Below are positions 5,711-6,643 of a stretch of 6,643 nt of DNA, in pieces. Within the stretch, counting starts at the first letter, position 1, and every line of letters starts with the position of its first letter. The notes beneath the pieces are model-generated. The model was not told the origin of the DNA. It searched no databases and saw only the letters and a program-made list of their open reading frames with translations. The translations under genes and the position numbers were made by a program. Source of the DNA: Nocardia sp. Lineage in GTDB: Bacteria; Actinomycetota; Actinomycetes; Mycobacteriales; Mycobacteriaceae. The DNA is taken from contig JABFXT010000150.1 in assembly GCA_013361595.1 (NCBI GenBank), forward strand, positions 1 through 6,643, written 5' to 3'.

Positions 5711-6562
5711 ATGCTGCGCGTCGCAGTACCCAATAAGGGCGCACTCTCCGAATCCGCGGTCGCCATCCTCACCGAGGCCGGTTACCGCAAACGCACCGAC
5801 TCCCGCGACCTGACCGTGCTCGACCCGGCCAACCAGGTGGAGTTCTTCTTCCTGCGGCCGAAGGACATCGCCATCTACGTCGGTTCCGGCGAACTCGATC
5901 TGGGCATCACCGGCCGGGACCTCTCGCTGGTCTCCGGCGCCCCCGTCGAAGAACGACTCTCGCTCGGATTCGGTGGCTCGACCTTCCGCTACGCCGCCCC
6001 GCAGGGCCAGGACTGGAAGGTCGGGGACCTGCAGGACAAACGGATCGCCACCTCCTACCCGAACCTGGTACTGGCCGATCTGTCCCGGCGCGGAATCGAA
6101 GCCGAAGTGATCCGCCTCGACGGCGCCGTCGAGATCTCCATCCAGCTCGGCGTGGCCGACGCGATCGCCGACGTGGTCGGCTCCGGCCGGACCCTGCGCC
6201 AGCACAACCTGGTCGCTTTCGGGGATTCGCTGTGCGACTCCGAAGCCGTCCTGATCGAACGCGCAGGCTCCGATCAGCGAGACCGGGCCCGTAACCAGCT
6301 GATCGCCAGAGTCAAGGGCGTGGTGTTCGCTCAGCAGTACCTGATGCTCGACTACGACTGCCCGAAGACCCTGCTGGAAAAAGCCGCGGAACTGACACCC
6401 GGCCTCGAATCGCCCACGGTCGCCCCCCTCGCCGACCCCGGCTGGGTCGCAGTACGCGCACTGGTTCCACGCCGGAAGGGCAACGAACTGATGGACCAGC
6501 TGGCCGAACTCGGTGCCCGGGCGATCCTGGCCACCGACATCCGCTCCTGCCGCGCCTTCTGA
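5711..6562 (+). CDS. hisG: ATP phosphoribosyltransferase, long form
   Basis: HisG condenses ATP with PRPP to phosphoribosyl-ATP, the first committed step of histidine synthesis. The 283-residue length marks the long, homo-hexameric form, which has its own C-terminal ACT-like regulatory domain (about residues 210-283) and needs no HisZ. It begins [15 protein letters not shown]. The family signature spans E141 to L162 and ends in the PRPP-binding loop DVVGSGRTL (154-162). [19 protein letters not shown] (45-63) is typical of mycobacterial and nocardial HisG. Long-form enzymes are feedback-inhibited by histidine, and the regulatory domain looks complete. The ATG at 5711 has GAAAGGA (5698-5704) 6 nt upstream, so this start is firm. 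It is the last gene of the hisE-hisG pair and is followed by a hairpin. Confidence 0.97.
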   Translation: MLRVAVPNKGALSESAVAILTEAGYRKRTDSRDLTVLDPANQVEFFFLRPKDIAIYVGSGELDLGITGRDLSLVSGAPVEERLSLGFGGSTFRYAAPQGQDWKVGDLQDKRIATSYPNLVLADLSRRGIEAEVIRLDGAVEISIQLGVADAIADVVGSGRTLRQHNLVAFGDSLCDSEAVLIERAGSDQRDRARNQLIARVKGVVFAQQYLMLDYDCPKTLLEKAAELTPGLESPTVAPLADPGWVAVRALVPRRKGNELMDQLAELGARAILATDIRSCRAF

Positions 6563-6569
6563 GCTTATG

Positions 6570-6598
6570 GCCCCGCCTTCGGCGGGGCGGGCGGGGCC
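6570..6598 (+). terminator. GC-rich hairpin after hisG
   Basis: GCCCCGCC (6570-6577) pairs perfectly with GGCGGGGC (6581-6588) around a TTC loop, starting 8 nt after the hisG stop. An alternative 8-bp pairing joins 6569-6576 to GCGGGGCC at 6591-6598, so two mutually exclusive folds exist. There is no T-tract. It is the probable end of the hisE-hisG transcript. Confidence 0.65.
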
Positions 6599-6624
6599 CT
6601 ATTAACCCCGGTTGCCGGCCGTCC

Positions 6625-6643
6625 GGGAGTAGGTACATGGTGT
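6625..6643 (+). other. Possible start of a further + strand gene at the window edge
   Basis: GGGAGTAGG (6625-6633) precedes an ATG at 6637 by 3 nt, which is too close for an ideal ribosome-binding site; GGGAG alone is 7 nt away. Only two codons are visible, so no product can be named. Confidence 0.15.

Noticed and set aside
5087..6205. Open frame of 372 codons on the minus strand crossing the gap before hisE
   Set aside because: It is antisense to hisE and hisG and reads through the hairpins at 5203-5298; the translated stems give no plausible protein.
1..6643. CRISPR array, tRNA/rRNA gene, IS ends or attachment sites
   Set aside because: I saw no regularly spaced repeats, cloverleaf-like sequences, transposase or integrase motifs, or terminal inverted repeats with target duplications.

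Overview
The window is high-GC DNA with strong G/C bias at third codon positions. Its HisE and HisG proteins are very close to my recollection of the mycobacterial ones, which points to an actinomycete of the Mycobacteriales, most likely Nocardia or a close relative. This assignment rests on protein resemblance and base composition, not on a database search. All genes that I accept lie on the + strand.

Layout. (1) 1-574: the C-terminal end of a membrane protein with a short basic stretch, one transmembrane helix, a Thr/Pro-rich linker and a small extracytoplasmic domain. It looks like the sensor end of a PknB-type Ser/Thr protein kinase whose kinase domain lies upstream of the window. (2) 696-1394: a HAD subfamily IA phosphatase/phosphoglucomutase-like protein, closed by a perfect 13-bp hairpin. 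(3) 1600-5189: a compact three-gene unit encoding a 2-oxoglutarate/Fe(II) oxygenase of HalD/BesD (ArpA-like) type, a class I SAM-dependent methyltransferase and a choline/carnitine O-acyltransferase-family protein. The two internal gaps are both 46 nt, and the unit is followed by a perfect 18-bp hairpin. (4) 5410-6562: hisE and hisG, the second and first enzymes of histidine biosynthesis, closed by a GC-rich hairpin.

The histidine genes and the HAD gene look like conserved chromosomal backbone. The three-gene unit between them is the part that may be undescribed. Oxygenase, methyltransferase and acyltransferase in one apparent operon suggest stepwise tailoring of a small molecule. One reading is hydroxylation of an amine or amino acid, N-methylation to a betaine-like compound, and O-acylation of the new hydroxyl, giving a metabolite that resembles an acyl-carnitine. 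The acyltransferase keeps the catalytic His and the Ser-Thr-Ser motif. However, my by-eye alignment puts Gln where carnitine enzymes have the Arg that binds the carnitine carboxylate, and Phe where the acyl-length gate lies. This suggests a non-standard acceptor and a short acyl chain. No transporter, pathway-specific regulator, NRPS/PKS, mobile element, tRNA or CRISPR array is visible in the window.
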